Positions 1-9,100 of a stretch of 64,000 nucleotides of DNA are shown in pieces. Location of the stretch: positions 1,612,501 through 1,676,500 of the forward strand of contig NZ_CALSFT010000002.1 in the NCBI RefSeq assembly GCF_943736995.1, read 5' to 3'. Each line of letters begins with the position of its first letter. Within the stretch, counting starts at the first letter, position 1. A model generated the notes under the pieces. The model saw nothing but the letters and a program-made list of their open reading frames with translations. It made no database searches and was not told the DNA's origin. This stretch comes from Sporosarcina sp. Marseille-Q4943. Its GTDB lineage: Bacteria > Bacillota > Bacilli > Bacillales_A > Planococcaceae. Position numbers and translations under genes: made by a program.

Positions 1-318
<318 letters not shown>

Positions 319-403
319 TTAAGTTACTTAAGTACGGTTGAACTTGACGTTCAGCGACAATGTTGGTTTTATCCGGTTTTGAACGAACAAGCATCGTTCA
401 ATA

Positions 404-520
404 GTCTGGTGACGAAGGCGAAGAGGTCACACCCGTTCCCATACCGAACACGGAAGTTAAGCTCTTCAGCGCCGATGGTAGTAGGGGGCTTCCCCCTGTG
501 AGAGTAGGACGTCGCCGGGC
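404..520 (+). rRNA. rrf: 5S ribosomal RNA
   Basis: A complete 5S rRNA of about 117 bases. The 5' end GTCTGGTGAC pairs with the 3' end GTCGCCGGGC. The internal blocks, such as GAAGAGGTCACACCCGTTCC and CGGAAGTTAAGCTCTTCAGC, match Bacillus 5S closely. It follows the 23S gene as in a normal rrn operon. No tRNA gene lies between the 5S and the operon terminator. Confidence 0.97.
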
Positions 521-523
521 AAA

Positions 524-552
524 GGCCATTCCCTGTGGGGAATGGTTTTTTT
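524..552 (+). terminator. rRNA operon terminator
   Basis: A stem of CCATTCCC (526-533) with GGGAATGG (538-545) is followed by seven T residues. It lies directly after the 5S gene and is a classic intrinsic terminator. A decayed copy follows the 5S remnant near 752-773. Confidence 0.9.
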
Positions 553-602
553 ATGTTCAAAAATATAACCGAAGGTTAAATATCTGCAATGGATATCTGT
601 CA

Positions 603-773
603 TACCGGTTCCCATCCCGTACACGGAAGTTAAGCTCTTCAGCGCCGATGGTAGTAAAGCCGGCGTAGCCGCTTTGCGTAATATACACCAATGGTGCAAA
701 TTACGCAGGGAACAGGCTTCCCCCTGCGAGAGTAGGACGTCGCCTGGCAAAGGCCATCCCCTATGGGGGAATG
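603..773 (+). pseudogene. Truncated 5S rRNA copy with an internal insertion
   Basis: Bases 603-655 repeat the central part of the upstream 5S gene almost exactly, but the first ~25 bases of 5S are missing. Bases 656-714 are a 59-base insertion, and bases 715-749 resume the 5S 3' part (GAGAGTAGGACGTCGCC). A copy of the operon terminator follows, changed by an extra G and without its T run. The insertion can fold into two hairpins, for example TGCGTAAT with ATTACGCA around a CACC/GGTG inner stem. The copy cannot form the 5S closing helix, so it is a dead duplicate, probably left by recombination between tandem rrn ends. Confidence 0.8.
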
Positions 774-810
774 TTCGAAAATGTAACATTCTGGTAGTAA
801 TATTTCTATA

Positions 811-857
811 AAAAAGACTGTAAGCACACACCAAAATAATCGTGTGTGCTTACAGTC
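811..857 (-). terminator. Terminator downstream of prli42
   Basis: A perfect 15-bp inverted repeat, GACTGTAAGCACACA (816-830) with TGTGTGCTTACAGTC (843-857), is followed on the minus strand by a run of T (complement of 811-815). It ends the short minus-strand transcript that carries prli42. Confidence 0.85.
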
Positions 858-889
858 TGTAACAGTCCAAGCAGGTTAGTTTTTCATTT

Positions 890-985
890 TTATAATATCA
901 TGCTCAAGCCGAAAAGGATACTTGATGCGACCATAGCCGCGACCATTAAATAGACGACAAACTTCTGTACTTTTTTATTGCTCAT
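890..985 (-). CDS. prli42: Stressosome-associated protein Prli42
   Basis: This 31-residue membrane miniprotein begins MSNKKVQKFVVYLM and ends in LFGLSMIL. It has a positively charged cytoplasmic N-terminus and one hydrophobic segment (about residues 9-31). Prli42 was described in Listeria as the membrane anchor that links the stressosome scaffold RsbR to the envelope; the conserved start MSNKKV.K..VYLM fits that family. A GAGGAG ribosome binding site lies about 10 bases before the ATG, and a strong terminator follows. It is divergent from the mce operon. The family assignment rests on recalled sequence similarity. Confidence 0.85.
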   Translation of the reverse strand: MSNKKVQKFVVYLMVAAMVASSILFGLSMIL

Positions 986-1101
986 TTGGCAAATCTCCTC
1001 ACGTTATAGATACTTCCATTTTAACAGATTCCTTAAAATTCTCAAGATGTAGCGGATTTATATAGAAAACGTTACAATGGATTGAAAGGGGGGGCGTTCA
1101 A

Positions 1102-1521
1102 ATGAATAAAGTGGATCATATCGGAATTGCCGTTAAAAATTTGAAAGATACCTTGCCATATTATACAGAAACACTAGGTTTGAAACTGCTTGGAATTGAA
1201 GAGGTTGAAAGTCAAAAAGTGAAAGTGGCGTTCATCGATGCGGGAAATTGTAAAATTGAGCTCCTTGAGCCGATCGGTGAAGAAGGCGCGATTGCAAAAT
1301 TCCTTGAAAAACGCGGGGAAGGCATCCACCATATCGCATTCGGAGTTACTGATATCCGTACGCGGATGGAAGAGTTAAAGAAAAAGGGCGTTCAATTGCT
1401 GCATGATGAGCCGAAGCCGGGCGCCGGCGGTGCAGAAGTGGCATTCATGCATCCGAAGTCGTCTTTCGGGGTGCTTTATGAACTATGTGATAAAGGGGAG
1501 AAGTTGAATGGACATTTATGA
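1102..1521 (+). CDS. mce: Methylmalonyl-CoA epimerase
   Basis: This 139-residue glyoxalase/VOC-fold protein interconverts the (2R) and (2S) epimers of methylmalonyl-CoA. It starts MNKVDHIGIAVKN, the usual start of this family. It carries metal-ligand positions in VDHIGI (His6), in KIELLEP (Glu near residue 53), in GIHHIAFGV and near the C-terminus (LYELCDK). The length is normal. It has a strong purine-rich RBS (GAAAGGGGGGG), overlaps the carboxyltransferase gene by 14 bases, and is the yqjC homologue of B. subtilis. The two genes are clearly co-translated. Confidence 0.92.
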   Translation: MNKVDHIGIAVKNLKDTLPYYTETLGLKLLGIEEVESQKVKVAFIDAGNCKIELLEPIGEEGAIAKFLEKRGEGIHHIAFGVTDIRTRMEELKKKGVQLLHDEPKPGAGGAEVAFMHPKSSFGVLYELCDKGEKLNGHL

Positions 1522-3055
1522 TAAAATTAATGAATTATACGATAGGAAAAGGGAAATTGAATTAGGTGGAGGCGATGAAAGGATTGCCAAACAACATGAA
1601 AAAGGAAAACTGACCGCTCGAGAACGAATCGATCTATTGCTCGATGAAGGATCGTTTGTCGAGTTGAATCCTTTCGTCATACATAGAACACGTGATTTTG
1701 GCATGGATAAGCAGATGGGACCAGGAGACGGCGTCGTGACCGGATACGGGAAGATTGACGGACGTCCAGTTTATCTGTTTTCACAGGATTTCACTGTATT
1801 TGGCGGTGCGCTAGGTGAAATGCATGCCATGAAGATTGCGAACGTCATGGACTTGGCTGCGAAGAATGGCGCACCTTTCATCGGTTTGAACGATTCTGGG
1901 GGCGCACGTATCCAAGAAGGAGTCGTTTCACTGGACGGGTACGGCGAAATTTTCTATCGCAATGCGATTTATTCAGGGGTCATCCCGCAAATTTCCGTCA
2001 TTTTAGGACCGTGTGCAGGTGGGGCTGTATATTCCCCGGCAATCACTGATTTTGTATTTATGACGGACGAAACGAGCCAGATGTTCATTACAGGCCCGAA
2101 AGTCATTGAAACGGTGACAGGTGAAAAAATCTCATCCGAAGATTTAGGCGGTTCGAAAGTACATAATTCCATAAGTGGAAACGCTCATTTCCGTGGAAAA
2201 GACGAGAAGACGGTATTGGAACAAGTCCGGAATCTCCTGTCCTATCTTCCGCAAAACAATGATGAAAAGGCTCCTGTACTTGAAAGAGAATTTGAAGATG
2301 ATTATCGTAACGATTTGGCGGATGTTGTTCCTTTTGAAACGATACGCCCATACGATGTCCGCAAAGTCATCGAACAAGTCGTCGACGAAGATTCGTTTCT
2401 CGAAGTGCAGGCGGAATTCGCAAAGAATGCAGTCGTCGGATTTGCCCGTATGAAAGGCGAATCTGTCGGATTAATATGCAACCAACCAAAAGTGATGGCT
2501 GGAGGATTGGATATTAATTCATCAGACAAGATTGCCCGATTCATCCGGACTTGTGATTCATTCAATATACCGCTTATTACGTTTGAGGACGTTACCGGAT
2601 TCTTCCCAGGAGTGAAGCAAGAGCATGGGGGAATTATCCGTCATGGTGCAAAGATCCTTTATGCCTATTCCGAAGCAACTGTTCCGAAAATCACAGTCAT
2701 TTTACGGAAGGCATTCGGTGGAGCGTATGTTGCTTTAAACTCGAAAGCGATAGGTGCGGACGTTGTCTATGCATGGCCGAACGCAGAAATTGCTGTCATG
2801 GGGGCAGAAGGTGCAGCAAACATCATTTTTGCCAGGGAGATTGCAAATAGTGAGGATCCGGATTCGACGAGAAACGAAAAAATTGAAGAATACCGGGCGA
2901 AATTTGCAAATCCGTATGTCGCTGCTTCCCATGGAATGGTAGACGACGTTATAGATCCTAGAGAGACGCGGATCAAACTTTTACAGGCGCTTGAAATGAT
3001 GAGGAATAAGCAAGAGACGAGACCTAGAAAGAAACATGGCAACATCCCATTGTAA
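1508..3055 (+). CDS. mmdA: Acyl-CoA carboxylase carboxyltransferase subunit (methylmalonyl/propionyl-CoA type)
   Basis: A 515-residue carboxyltransferase of the crotonase-like AccD/PccB family that moves CO2 between carboxybiotin and an acyl-CoA (propionyl- to methylmalonyl-CoA). The N-terminal half holds the CoA-binding motif NDSGGARIQEG and an oxyanion region GPCAGGAVYSPA. The C-terminal half repeats the fold (PGVKQEHGGIIRHGAKIL; KAFGGAYVALNSKA). The length is normal for PccB. It overlaps mce and corresponds to B. subtilis yqjD. No biotin carboxylase or biotin carrier gene is next to it, so the partner subunits must be encoded elsewhere. Confidence 0.92.
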   Translation: MDIYDKINELYDRKREIELGGGDERIAKQHEKGKLTARERIDLLLDEGSFVELNPFVIHRTRDFGMDKQMGPGDGVVTGYGKIDGRPVYLFSQDFTVFGGALGEMHAMKIANVMDLAAKNGAPFIGLNDSGGARIQEGVVSLDGYGEIFYRNAIYSGVIPQISVILGPCAGGAVYSPAITDFVFMTDETSQMFITGPKVIETVTGEKISSEDLGGSKVHNSISGNAHFRGKDEKTVLEQVRNLLSYLPQNNDEKAPVLEREFEDDYRNDLADVVPFETIRPYDVRKVIEQVVDEDSFLEVQAEFAKNAVVGFARMKGESVGLICNQPKVMAGGLDINSSDKIARFIRTCDSFNIPLITFEDVTGFFPGVKQEHGGIIRHGAKILYAYSEATVPKITVILRKAFGGAYVALNSKAIGADVVYAWPNAEIAVMGAEGAANIIFAREIANSEDPDSTRNEKIEEYRAKFANPYVAASHGMVDDVIDPRETRIKLLQALEMMRNKQETRPRKKHGNIPL

Positions 3056-3083
3056 CGGAACGAAAGTGAAGGAGAGATGCATA

Positions 3084-4211
3084 GTGAATGTACAACGGCT
3101 ATTGGATGAGTTTTTTGAGCTTGTACAAATTGATTCCGAAACGAAGCATGAAGAAGGAATTGTCACAGTATTAAAAGAGAAAATGGAAAACCTCGGATTC
3201 ACGGTTGTGGAAGACGACTCTAAAGATGTGACGGGACACGGTGCGGGAAACTTGATTGCAACATTGAAGGGAACAGTAGATAATGCTGATTCAATTTATT
3301 TTACTTGCCATATGGACACTGTCGTTCCCGGTAAAGGGATTAAGCCGGAACTGCGTGAAGACGGGTATGTTTATTCGGATGGCACGACTATTTTAGGGGC
3401 GGACGATAAGGCTGGGATTGCTGCTCTATTTGAAATGGCAAGAGTGTTGAAGGAAGAAGGCAAGCCGCACGGCGATATCCAATTTATCATTACCGCGGGA
3501 GAAGAGAGTGGACTTGTCGGAGCAAAAGCGATGGATCCGTCACTGCTGAAAGCGAAGTATGGCTATGCTGTCGATAGTGATGGCAAAGTGGGTGGTATTG
3601 TTACTGCTGCCCCTTATCAGGCGAAACTATGGACGACAATCCATGGCAAGACGGCTCATGCAGGAGTAGCGCCTGAAAAGGGAGTTTCAGCGATCAATAT
3701 CGCTGCTAAATCGATTGCTGCGATGACACTTGGCCGTGTGGATTCAGAAACGACGGCAAACATTGGTCGTTTCGAAGGTGGACAAGCGACAAATATCGTC
3801 TGTGACGAAGTCCGTATTTTAGCAGAAGCCCGTTCCATTAATTCCGATAAGCTCGAGAAACAGACTGTCCACATGGTTGAAACGTTTAAAAAGACGGCAG
3901 CTGCTATGGGCGGCAAGGCTGAAACGGAAGTGAAGCTCATGTATCCGGGCTTCAGCTTCAATGATGACGCGGAAGTCGTGCAAACGGCAATGGAAGCGAT
4001 ACGTAATGTCGGCAGAGAACCTAAACTCATGACGAGCGGGGGCGGAAGCGATGGCAACGTATTTAATGGGATGGGAGTTCCAACAGTGACATTGTCGGTC
4101 GGCTATGAGGAAATTCATACAAAAAATGAGCGGATGCCAGTGGAGGAATTGAATAAGCTCACTGAATTACTGATTGAAATAGTTCGCATTGCTGCGACGA
4201 AGGGGGCTTGA
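3084..4211 (+). CDS. yqjE: M20 family metallopeptidase (YqjE/PepT-like tripeptidase)
   Basis: A 375-residue zinc-dependent M20 aminopeptidase of the tripeptidase type. The metal-binding motifs are present: FTCHMDTVVPG (first His and Asp), GADDKAGIAA (bridging Asp), and TAGEESGLVGA (catalytic Glu and metal Glu). Further ligands are DSDGKVG and, near the C-terminus, the region after GGGSDGNVFNGMG. The dimerisation insert includes HGKTAHAGVAPEKG. The GTG at 3084 is chosen because AAGGAGAG sits 8 bases upstream; a longer frame from 3036 would overlap mmdA. It probably belongs to the mce-mmdA operon, as yqjE does in B. subtilis. Confidence 0.9.
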   Translation: MNVQRLLDEFFELVQIDSETKHEEGIVTVLKEKMENLGFTVVEDDSKDVTGHGAGNLIATLKGTVDNADSIYFTCHMDTVVPGKGIKPELREDGYVYSDGTTILGADDKAGIAALFEMARVLKEEGKPHGDIQFIITAGEESGLVGAKAMDPSLLKAKYGYAVDSDGKVGGIVTAAPYQAKLWTTIHGKTAHAGVAPEKGVSAINIAAKSIAAMTLGRVDSETTANIGRFEGGQATNIVCDEVRILAEARSINSDKLEKQTVHMVETFKKTAAAMGGKAETEVKLMYPGFSFNDDAEVVQTAMEAIRNVGREPKLMTSGGGSDGNVFNGMGVPTVTLSVGYEEIHTKNERMPVEELNKLTELLIEIVRIAATKGA

Positions 4212-4214
4212 CCG

Positions 4215-4691
4215 TTGAGCGACTTGAAAGCGGTAATCATTCAATGCGGGCAAGAGGAATATGCTTTGCCTGTAGATACTGTCGTTTCGATTGAAAAACT
4301 TGAACGGGTAAATCCGATTCCACATCTGCCAGAGTATATGCTTGGGTTGATGAAAATCAGAGGTGAATTGGTGCCGATCTTGGACTTTCAGCAGATCCTT
4401 TACGGCAATTCGGCGAAAGATGATCCGAATGCTAGAATTGTTGTCGTGCAAACCGAAAATCTATTTATTGGATTACTCGTTCTTGATGCAAAAGAGATCT
4501 TGGATATCCCGGAGAGCAAATTGACTTCATCCGGCTTGATGGCCTATTCTAGAACGCCATATTTCAAGACAGTCGCCAATCTGGAAGATCGGATGATCAC
4601 CGTTGTCGATGCTGAAATACTATCACGGACGTTGACAGGGATGGATGAAATCGGGGAATACGTGCAAGCAAAGCGTATGCAAGAAAAATAA
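4215..4691 (+). CDS. CheW-like chemotaxis coupling protein
   Basis: This 158-residue single-domain CheW-like protein is expected to couple chemoreceptors to the CheA kinase. The CheW fold shows in QEEYALPVDTVVSIEKLE, in the conserved IRGELVPILDF segment (about residues 49-59), and in the C-terminal LEDRMITVVDAEIL. It starts at TTG (4215) behind AGGGGG, three bases after the peptidase stop. A terminator follows. Finding a CheW gene in this operon is unusual compared with B. subtilis, where cheW lies in the fla/che operon. Confidence 0.85.
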   Translation: MSDLKAVIIQCGQEEYALPVDTVVSIEKLERVNPIPHLPEYMLGLMKIRGELVPILDFQQILYGNSAKDDPNARIVVVQTENLFIGLLVLDAKEILDIPESKLTSSGLMAYSRTPYFKTVANLEDRMITVVDAEILSRTLTGMDEIGEYVQAKRMQEK

Positions 4692-4697
4692 TGTAGA

Positions 4698-4727
4698 GCC
4701 GGATGGCTGCATCCATCCGGTTTTTTT
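4698..4727 (+). terminator. Intrinsic terminator
   Basis: The stem CCGGATGG (699-706 in the 4.6-4.7 kb block) with CCATCCGG, a short CTGCAT loop and seven T residues ends the mce to cheW-like transcript just before the dinB gene. Confidence 0.9.
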
Positions 4728-4751
4728 AATGAAGTGATGGAGGTGAGGCAA

Positions 4752-5942
4752 GTGACAACTGTCCCGAATGCACAGGCGAAAGTCATCCTTCATCTTGATA
4801 TGAATAGCTTTTTCGCTTCCGTTGAGCAAGCGCATGATCCTAAATTGAAAGGGATACCGATGGCGGTTGCTGGAAATCCTAAAGAGCGGCGGGGCATCCT
4901 CGTCACATGCTCATACGAGGCGAGGGCGCTTGGCATTTACACGACGATGTCAGTCGGCGAGGCGAAGAGGATTTGTCCCCATCTCGTTATCGTGCCACCC
5001 GACCATGAAAAATACCGGTTAGCTTCCAATGCTGTTTTTTCGATTTTGCGGTCATATACCGATCTTGTCGAGCCTGTCTCGATTGACGAAGCGTATATCG
5101 ACATTACAAATATCGGTGGCTTGACGAGTGCTATCCAAATTGCGGAGCACATGCAGCAACGGATCCTAAATGAATTGGACCTTCCATGCTCTATCGGAAT
5201 TGCGCCGAATAAGTTTTTGGCAAAGACTGCTTCCGATATGAAAAAGCCAATGGGCATTACGATTTTACGTAAGAGGCAAGTGCCAGATGTTTTATGGCCA
5301 ATGCCTGTTATAGAGATGCACGGGATTGGAAAAAGTACAGAAAAGCGTCTAAATGAAATCGGCATTATAACAATCGGCGATTTGGCGAGAGCAGACGAAT
5401 CATTAATTAAAGGCACGATGGGGAAAAACGGAATTCGACTGCGAAAGCGAGCGAACGGAATCGATCACCGGCCAGTTGATCCTGACGCGGCGGAAGAAAG
5501 GAAAAGTGTCGGAAGCTCGACGACATTGCCGATTGACGAAACGGAACTGTCTGCATGCCTCGAAGTATTCAAGCAGTTATCCGTGAAAGTCGCCCAGCGA
5601 TTAGACAGGCGACAGCTGGCGGGTACGGTCGTCATGATACAAATCCGGACGTCCGATTGGCGGAACTTCACAAGAAGTCGGACAGTGATCAATCCGCTTT
5701 ACAAAGCGGAGGATCTGTACAAAGAAGCAGCAGAACTTTTCAAACGGCATTGGGACGGGGATCCGATCAGGCTATTAGGAATTACGGTATCCAATGTCAT
5801 TCCGATTAATGAATTGAATGAGCAATTATCATTTGAAAACTTTGAGAAGTACGCAAAAGAAGCGAAAATGGAAGAGCTTGTCACAGAACTAGAGAAAAAA
5901 TTCGGTCCAAATTCCGTAAAACGGGGGCTGGGAGAAAGGTAG
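4752..5942 (+). CDS. dinB: DNA polymerase IV (Y-family)
   Basis: A 396-residue translesion DNA polymerase that bypasses lesions at low fidelity. The palm motif ILHLDMNSFFASVEQ holds the first catalytic Asp, and SIDEAYIDI holds the second Asp/Glu pair. MHGIGKSTEKRLNEIGI is the thumb helix-hairpin-helix, and KSVGSSTTLP starts the little finger. The GTG at 4752 is preferred because GGAGGTGAGG lies just upstream; the ATG at 4734 overlaps that site. It matches B. subtilis polYB/yqjH in context. No canonical C-terminal beta-clamp motif was assigned with confidence; LSFENFEKY is a candidate. Confidence 0.92.
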   Translation: MTTVPNAQAKVILHLDMNSFFASVEQAHDPKLKGIPMAVAGNPKERRGILVTCSYEARALGIYTTMSVGEAKRICPHLVIVPPDHEKYRLASNAVFSILRSYTDLVEPVSIDEAYIDITNIGGLTSAIQIAEHMQQRILNELDLPCSIGIAPNKFLAKTASDMKKPMGITILRKRQVPDVLWPMPVIEMHGIGKSTEKRLNEIGIITIGDLARADESLIKGTMGKNGIRLRKRANGIDHRPVDPDAAEERKSVGSSTTLPIDETELSACLEVFKQLSVKVAQRLDRRQLAGTVVMIQIRTSDWRNFTRSRTVINPLYKAEDLYKEAAELFKRHWDGDPIRLLGITVSNVIPINELNEQLSFENFEKYAKEAKMEELVTELEKKFGPNSVKRGLGER

Positions 5943-5951
5943 GCGATCGTA

Positions 5952-6890
5952 ATGGAACTAGTATTCTTAGGAACCGGAGCCGGTATGCCATCCAAGCAAC
6001 GCAACACATCATCCATGATCGTCAATCTGTCTGCAGAGCAAGGTGGCTATTGGATGTTCGATTGCGGCGAGGCAACGCAGCATCAACTGTTGAGAACGTC
6101 AATCAAACCACGGAAAATCAATAAGATTTTCATCACTCATCTGCATGGTGACCATATTTTCGGTTTGCCTGGATTCCTTGGGTCGCGGTCTTTTTTAGGT
6201 GGTGAAGATGAATTGATCATTTACGGACCGGTCGGAATTAAGGAATGGATAACGACTACGCTTCGTCTAACGAAAACCCACTTGACGTATCCGTTGAAAA
6301 TAGAGGAGATCGATGAAGGGGTAATCTTTGAAGATGATCAATTTATTGTGTCAACACAAGAACTCCAACATGTCATCCAATGTTTCGGTTTTAGAATCGA
6401 GCAAAAGCCGTTGTCCGGTAAGCTTCTTGTAGATAAAGCATTCGAATCAGGAGTCCCAAAAGGTCCTTTATTGAAAAAATTGAAGGATGGGGAAGACGTC
6501 GAGCTCGCTGATGGGCGAATCGTTTATAGCAAAGATGTGACGGGTGAACCGCAAAATGGGTTTACGGTTGCTGTTCTCGGAGATACAAAATACTGTTCAG
6601 CCGCTGTTGAATTGGCAGACAGAGCAGACATTCTGATCCATGAAGCAACATTTGATAATGAAACCGGAGACCTTGCGAAAGAGTACGGCCATTCGACAAT
6701 AGGGGATGCGGCACGAACAGCGAATGAGGCAAATGTGAATGCACTAATCGCAAACCATATTAGTGCACGTTTCATGCCAGCTGATATCGGTATTTTACAG
6801 GAGCAAGGTAAAGCTGTTTTTCCGAACGTCCACATTGCAGAAGACTTCAGCCACTTTGAGTGGAAAAACGAACAGTTGATAAAAAAATAA
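5952..6890 (+). CDS. rnz: Ribonuclease Z
   Basis: A 312-residue metallo-beta-lactamase endonuclease that trims tRNA 3' ends to the discriminator base. The zinc motif FITHLHGDHIFGLPGFL (about residues 60-76) has the HxHxDH signature. GDTKYCSAAVELA and HEATFDNE supply other ligands, and the HST motif appears in EYGHSTIGDA. The length is usual for the short bacterial form. It starts 9 bases after dinB and shares the bidirectional terminator with namA. It is yqjK in B. subtilis. Confidence 0.95.
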   Translation: MELVFLGTGAGMPSKQRNTSSMIVNLSAEQGGYWMFDCGEATQHQLLRTSIKPRKINKIFITHLHGDHIFGLPGFLGSRSFLGGEDELIIYGPVGIKEWITTTLRLTKTHLTYPLKIEEIDEGVIFEDDQFIVSTQELQHVIQCFGFRIEQKPLSGKLLVDKAFESGVPKGPLLKKLKDGEDVELADGRIVYSKDVTGEPQNGFTVAVLGDTKYCSAAVELADRADILIHEATFDNETGDLAKEYGHSTIGDAARTANEANVNALIANHISARFMPADIGILQEQGKAVFPNVHIAEDFSHFEWKNEQLIKK

Positions 6891-6926
6891 AGCTGCCGCA
6901 GTCATCTTTGACAAGCGGCAGCTTTC
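6889..6926. terminator. Bidirectional terminator between rnz and namA
   Basis: AGCTGCCGC (6891-6899) pairs with GCGGCAGCT (6915-6923). It is preceded by a run of A and followed by a T-rich stretch, so it can stop transcription of rnz and of the convergent namA gene. Confidence 0.85.
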
Positions 6927-6927
6927 C

Positions 6928-7953
6928 TTATTTATTAAAAGTCCAGCCGCGATCATACTGCTTAGGCGGGTCAATCGTCACGCCCAATTCCTTCGCGGCC
7001 GTATAAGCCCAATATGGGTTGCGCAGCAATTCACGGGCTAATAATACAACATCAGCTCGGCCGTTCTTCAAAATTTCCTCGGCTTGCAATCCGGTCGTGA
7101 TCAAGCCGACAGCGCCTGTCGCAATACTGCTCTCTTTTTTTATCTGTTCCGCAAACGGCACTTGATAGCCAGGATACGCATCGATTTTAGCGGGAACTAC
7201 AGCGCCCGAACTGACATCTATCAAATCGACATCTTGCGTTTTCATCCAATTCACCATTTCGATGTATTGGGAAGTCGTCATTCCGCCATCTGCATAATCC
7301 TCTGCCGATATACGGACGAATAAAGGACCGTCCCAAACTGAACGGACAGAATCGATGATTTCACGCAAAAAGCGATAGCGATTTTCAGATGGCCCTCCAT
7401 AATCGTCATTTCTCTCATTTGCAAGTGGCGAGAGGAATTCATTGATCAAATAGCCATGGGCGGCATGCAACTCGATGACATCAAAGCCAGCGTCTTTCGC
7501 CCGAACGGCGGCATCCTTGAAAGCGACAATTGTATCCTGGATTTCCTTAAGAGACATTTCGACTGGTGTTTTATACTGTTCATTGAAGCCAATTGCACTC
7601 GGCGCATAAATATCGCCATCCACCGTAGCCTTCCTGCCGGCATGCGCAAGTTGGATACCTGTCTTCGAACCATGCTGCTTCATAAGACGAACAATTTCAG
7701 TTAGTCCCTCCACATGGTCATCGCTCCAAATGCCAAGATCCCGATCCGAAATGCGACCTTCCGGCAAAACGGCAGTCGCTTCCACGATAATCAATCCGAC
7801 TTGCCCGACAGCCCGAGTGGCATAGTGAATCTTATGCCAATCTTCAACTTTACCATCTAAGTTATGACATGAATACATGCACATTGGTGCCATGACAATC
7901 CTATTTTTAAATTCTACTCCGCGAATTGAATAAGGTGTAAATAACATCGCCAT
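6928..7953 (-). CDS. namA: NADPH dehydrogenase NamA (Old Yellow Enzyme family)
   Basis: A 341-residue FMN enzyme that reduces alpha,beta-unsaturated aldehydes, ketones and nitro-compounds with NADPH. It has the YqjM-class start with [12 protein letters not shown], including the Cys that tunes FMN potential. The substrate-binding pair is in [10 protein letters not shown], with QLAHAGRKA and LFVRIS for FMN binding. A C-terminal Arg finger (YDRGW) is typical of the thermophilic-like OYE class. The length matches B. subtilis YqjM (338 residues). It lies just downstream of the proline reductase gene on the same strand. Confidence 0.94.
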   Translation of the reverse strand: MAMLFTPYSIRGVEFKNRIVMAPMCMYSCHNLDGKVEDWHKIHYATRAVGQVGLIIVEATAVLPEGRISDRDLGIWSDDHVEGLTEIVRLMKQHGSKTGIQLAHAGRKATVDGDIYAPSAIGFNEQYKTPVEMSLKEIQDTIVAFKDAAVRAKDAGFDVIELHAAHGYLINEFLSPLANERNDDYGGPSENRYRFLREIIDSVRSVWDGPLFVRISAEDYADGGMTTSQYIEMVNWMKTQDVDLIDVSSGAVVPAKIDAYPGYQVPFAEQIKKESSIATGAVGLITTGLQAEEILKNGRADVVLLARELLRNPYWAYTAAKELGVTIDPPKQYDRGWTFNK

Positions 7954-7979
7954 TACAATAATCTCCTCCTACCAATCAT

Positions 7980-8789
7980 TCAAGACAACGCTCCCAGTTC
8001 CCGGGAACGATTTTCCGCACTGTTGATGCACTCTTGAATCGTCTCTTTAAATTGTCGATTTTCAAGTGCTTTCAATCCGGCTTCAGTCGTACCACCCGGG
8101 CTAGTCACATTCCTTCTTAACAGTTCAGGCTCCTCACCAGTTTGCCGTAACATCGCGGCCGCACCTTCGAATGTCTGGATAACTAGTTCGCGAGCCACTT
8201 CATTGGAAAGTCCCTTCGCAATCGCCGCCTCTTCCATTGCTTCGACCATGTAATAAACATATGCAGGGCCGCTGCCGGACAAAGCCGTCACTGTATGCAA
8301 CTCATCCTCTTCAACTTCTTTCACAACGCCAATCGACGAGAGCAGTTCAAATATGCGCTTTCGCATATGTGGATTGACTGAAGCATTCATTGTAACCCCG
8401 CTTGCGGATTTGCCGATGGTCGCCGATGTATTTGGCATAGATCGGGCGATTGGGCGGGTGCCTAGGCCATTCTCAATCGTATTGATCGACACACCGGCAA
8501 TTACGGATAAAACAGCCGCATCATCATTAATAGCATCGGAAATATCGCACATCGCTTGTTGGATATCTTTCGGCTTTGTCGCTAATACGATGAGTTCTGC
8601 TTCACGCAATGCATTTCTATTTTGGCAAACAAGTGAAACCCCATACGATTTTTGCATGAAGGCTAGCCTCTCATCATCCGATTTGTTCATCACATAGACA
8701 TCTTTGGCCAGCATGACTTCATTAGTAAGTATACCAGCAATAATCGCCTCTGCCATTGAACCGGCTCCTACGAAAACGATTGTCCCCAT
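7980..8789 (-). CDS. proI: Pyrroline-5-carboxylate reductase
   Basis: A 269-residue enzyme for the last step of proline synthesis, reducing 1-pyrroline-5-carboxylate with NAD(P)H. The N-terminal Rossmann motif is VFVGAGSMAEAI. The family signature SGSGPAYVYYMVEAM and the segment NVTSPGGTTEAGL are both present. The ATG at 8789 is chosen because GAAAGGA sits 9 bases upstream; an in-frame ATG at 8795 and a TTG at 8807 are closer to or inside the leader terminator. Expression is controlled by the proline T-box leader directly upstream. Confidence 0.93.
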   Translation of the reverse strand: MGTIVFVGAGSMAEAIIAGILTNEVMLAKDVYVMNKSDDERLAFMQKSYGVSLVCQNRNALREAELIVLATKPKDIQQAMCDISDAINDDAAVLSVIAGVSINTIENGLGTRPIARSMPNTSATIGKSASGVTMNASVNPHMRKRIFELLSSIGVVKEVEEDELHTVTALSGSGPAYVYYMVEAMEEAAIAKGLSNEVARELVIQTFEGAAAMLRQTGEEPELLRRNVTSPGGTTEAGLKALENRQFKETIQECINSAENRSRELGALS

Positions 8790-8810
8790 CCTCATCAATC
8801 CTTTCAAGTG

Positions 8811-9050
8811 AATAAAAAAAGCGCTTCCGTCCCGATATAATCAGGACGAAAACGCATGTTTCCGCGGTACCACCTAAATTTGCCGGAATGGTCCGGCACA
8901 ACTTTCAAGCTTTCGTAACGTGAAAGGGACGGCCATGTTTCCATGGCAGCTCGGAAGCAGGTTCGGGGTAGGAGAGGGATAGCGGTTCTCAGTCGGTGAC
9001 CGCGCTTCCTGTTTCCTTCACTACCTCTACTCGTCTTCGTCAACGCTCAA
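8811..9050 (-). promoter_or_regulatory. T-box riboswitch, proline-specific (CCU specifier)
   Basis: The minus strand carries the T-box core AGGTGGTACCGCGG (complement of 8862-8875). A terminator hairpin ending in TTTTTTT follows (complement of about 8813-8855). Upstream is a stem I that starts GACGAAGACGAGTAG and ends GAA-CCT-GCTTCCGAGCT. By position in the specifier loop the specifier codon is CCU (complement of 8959-8961), a proline codon. Uncharged tRNA-Pro should stabilise the antiterminator and switch on proI. The upstream limit is approximate. Confidence 0.93.
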
Positions 9051-9100
9051 GTATTGTAAATTAAAGAGATTATTGCACGTTGTCAGACAAAAGTCAACAA

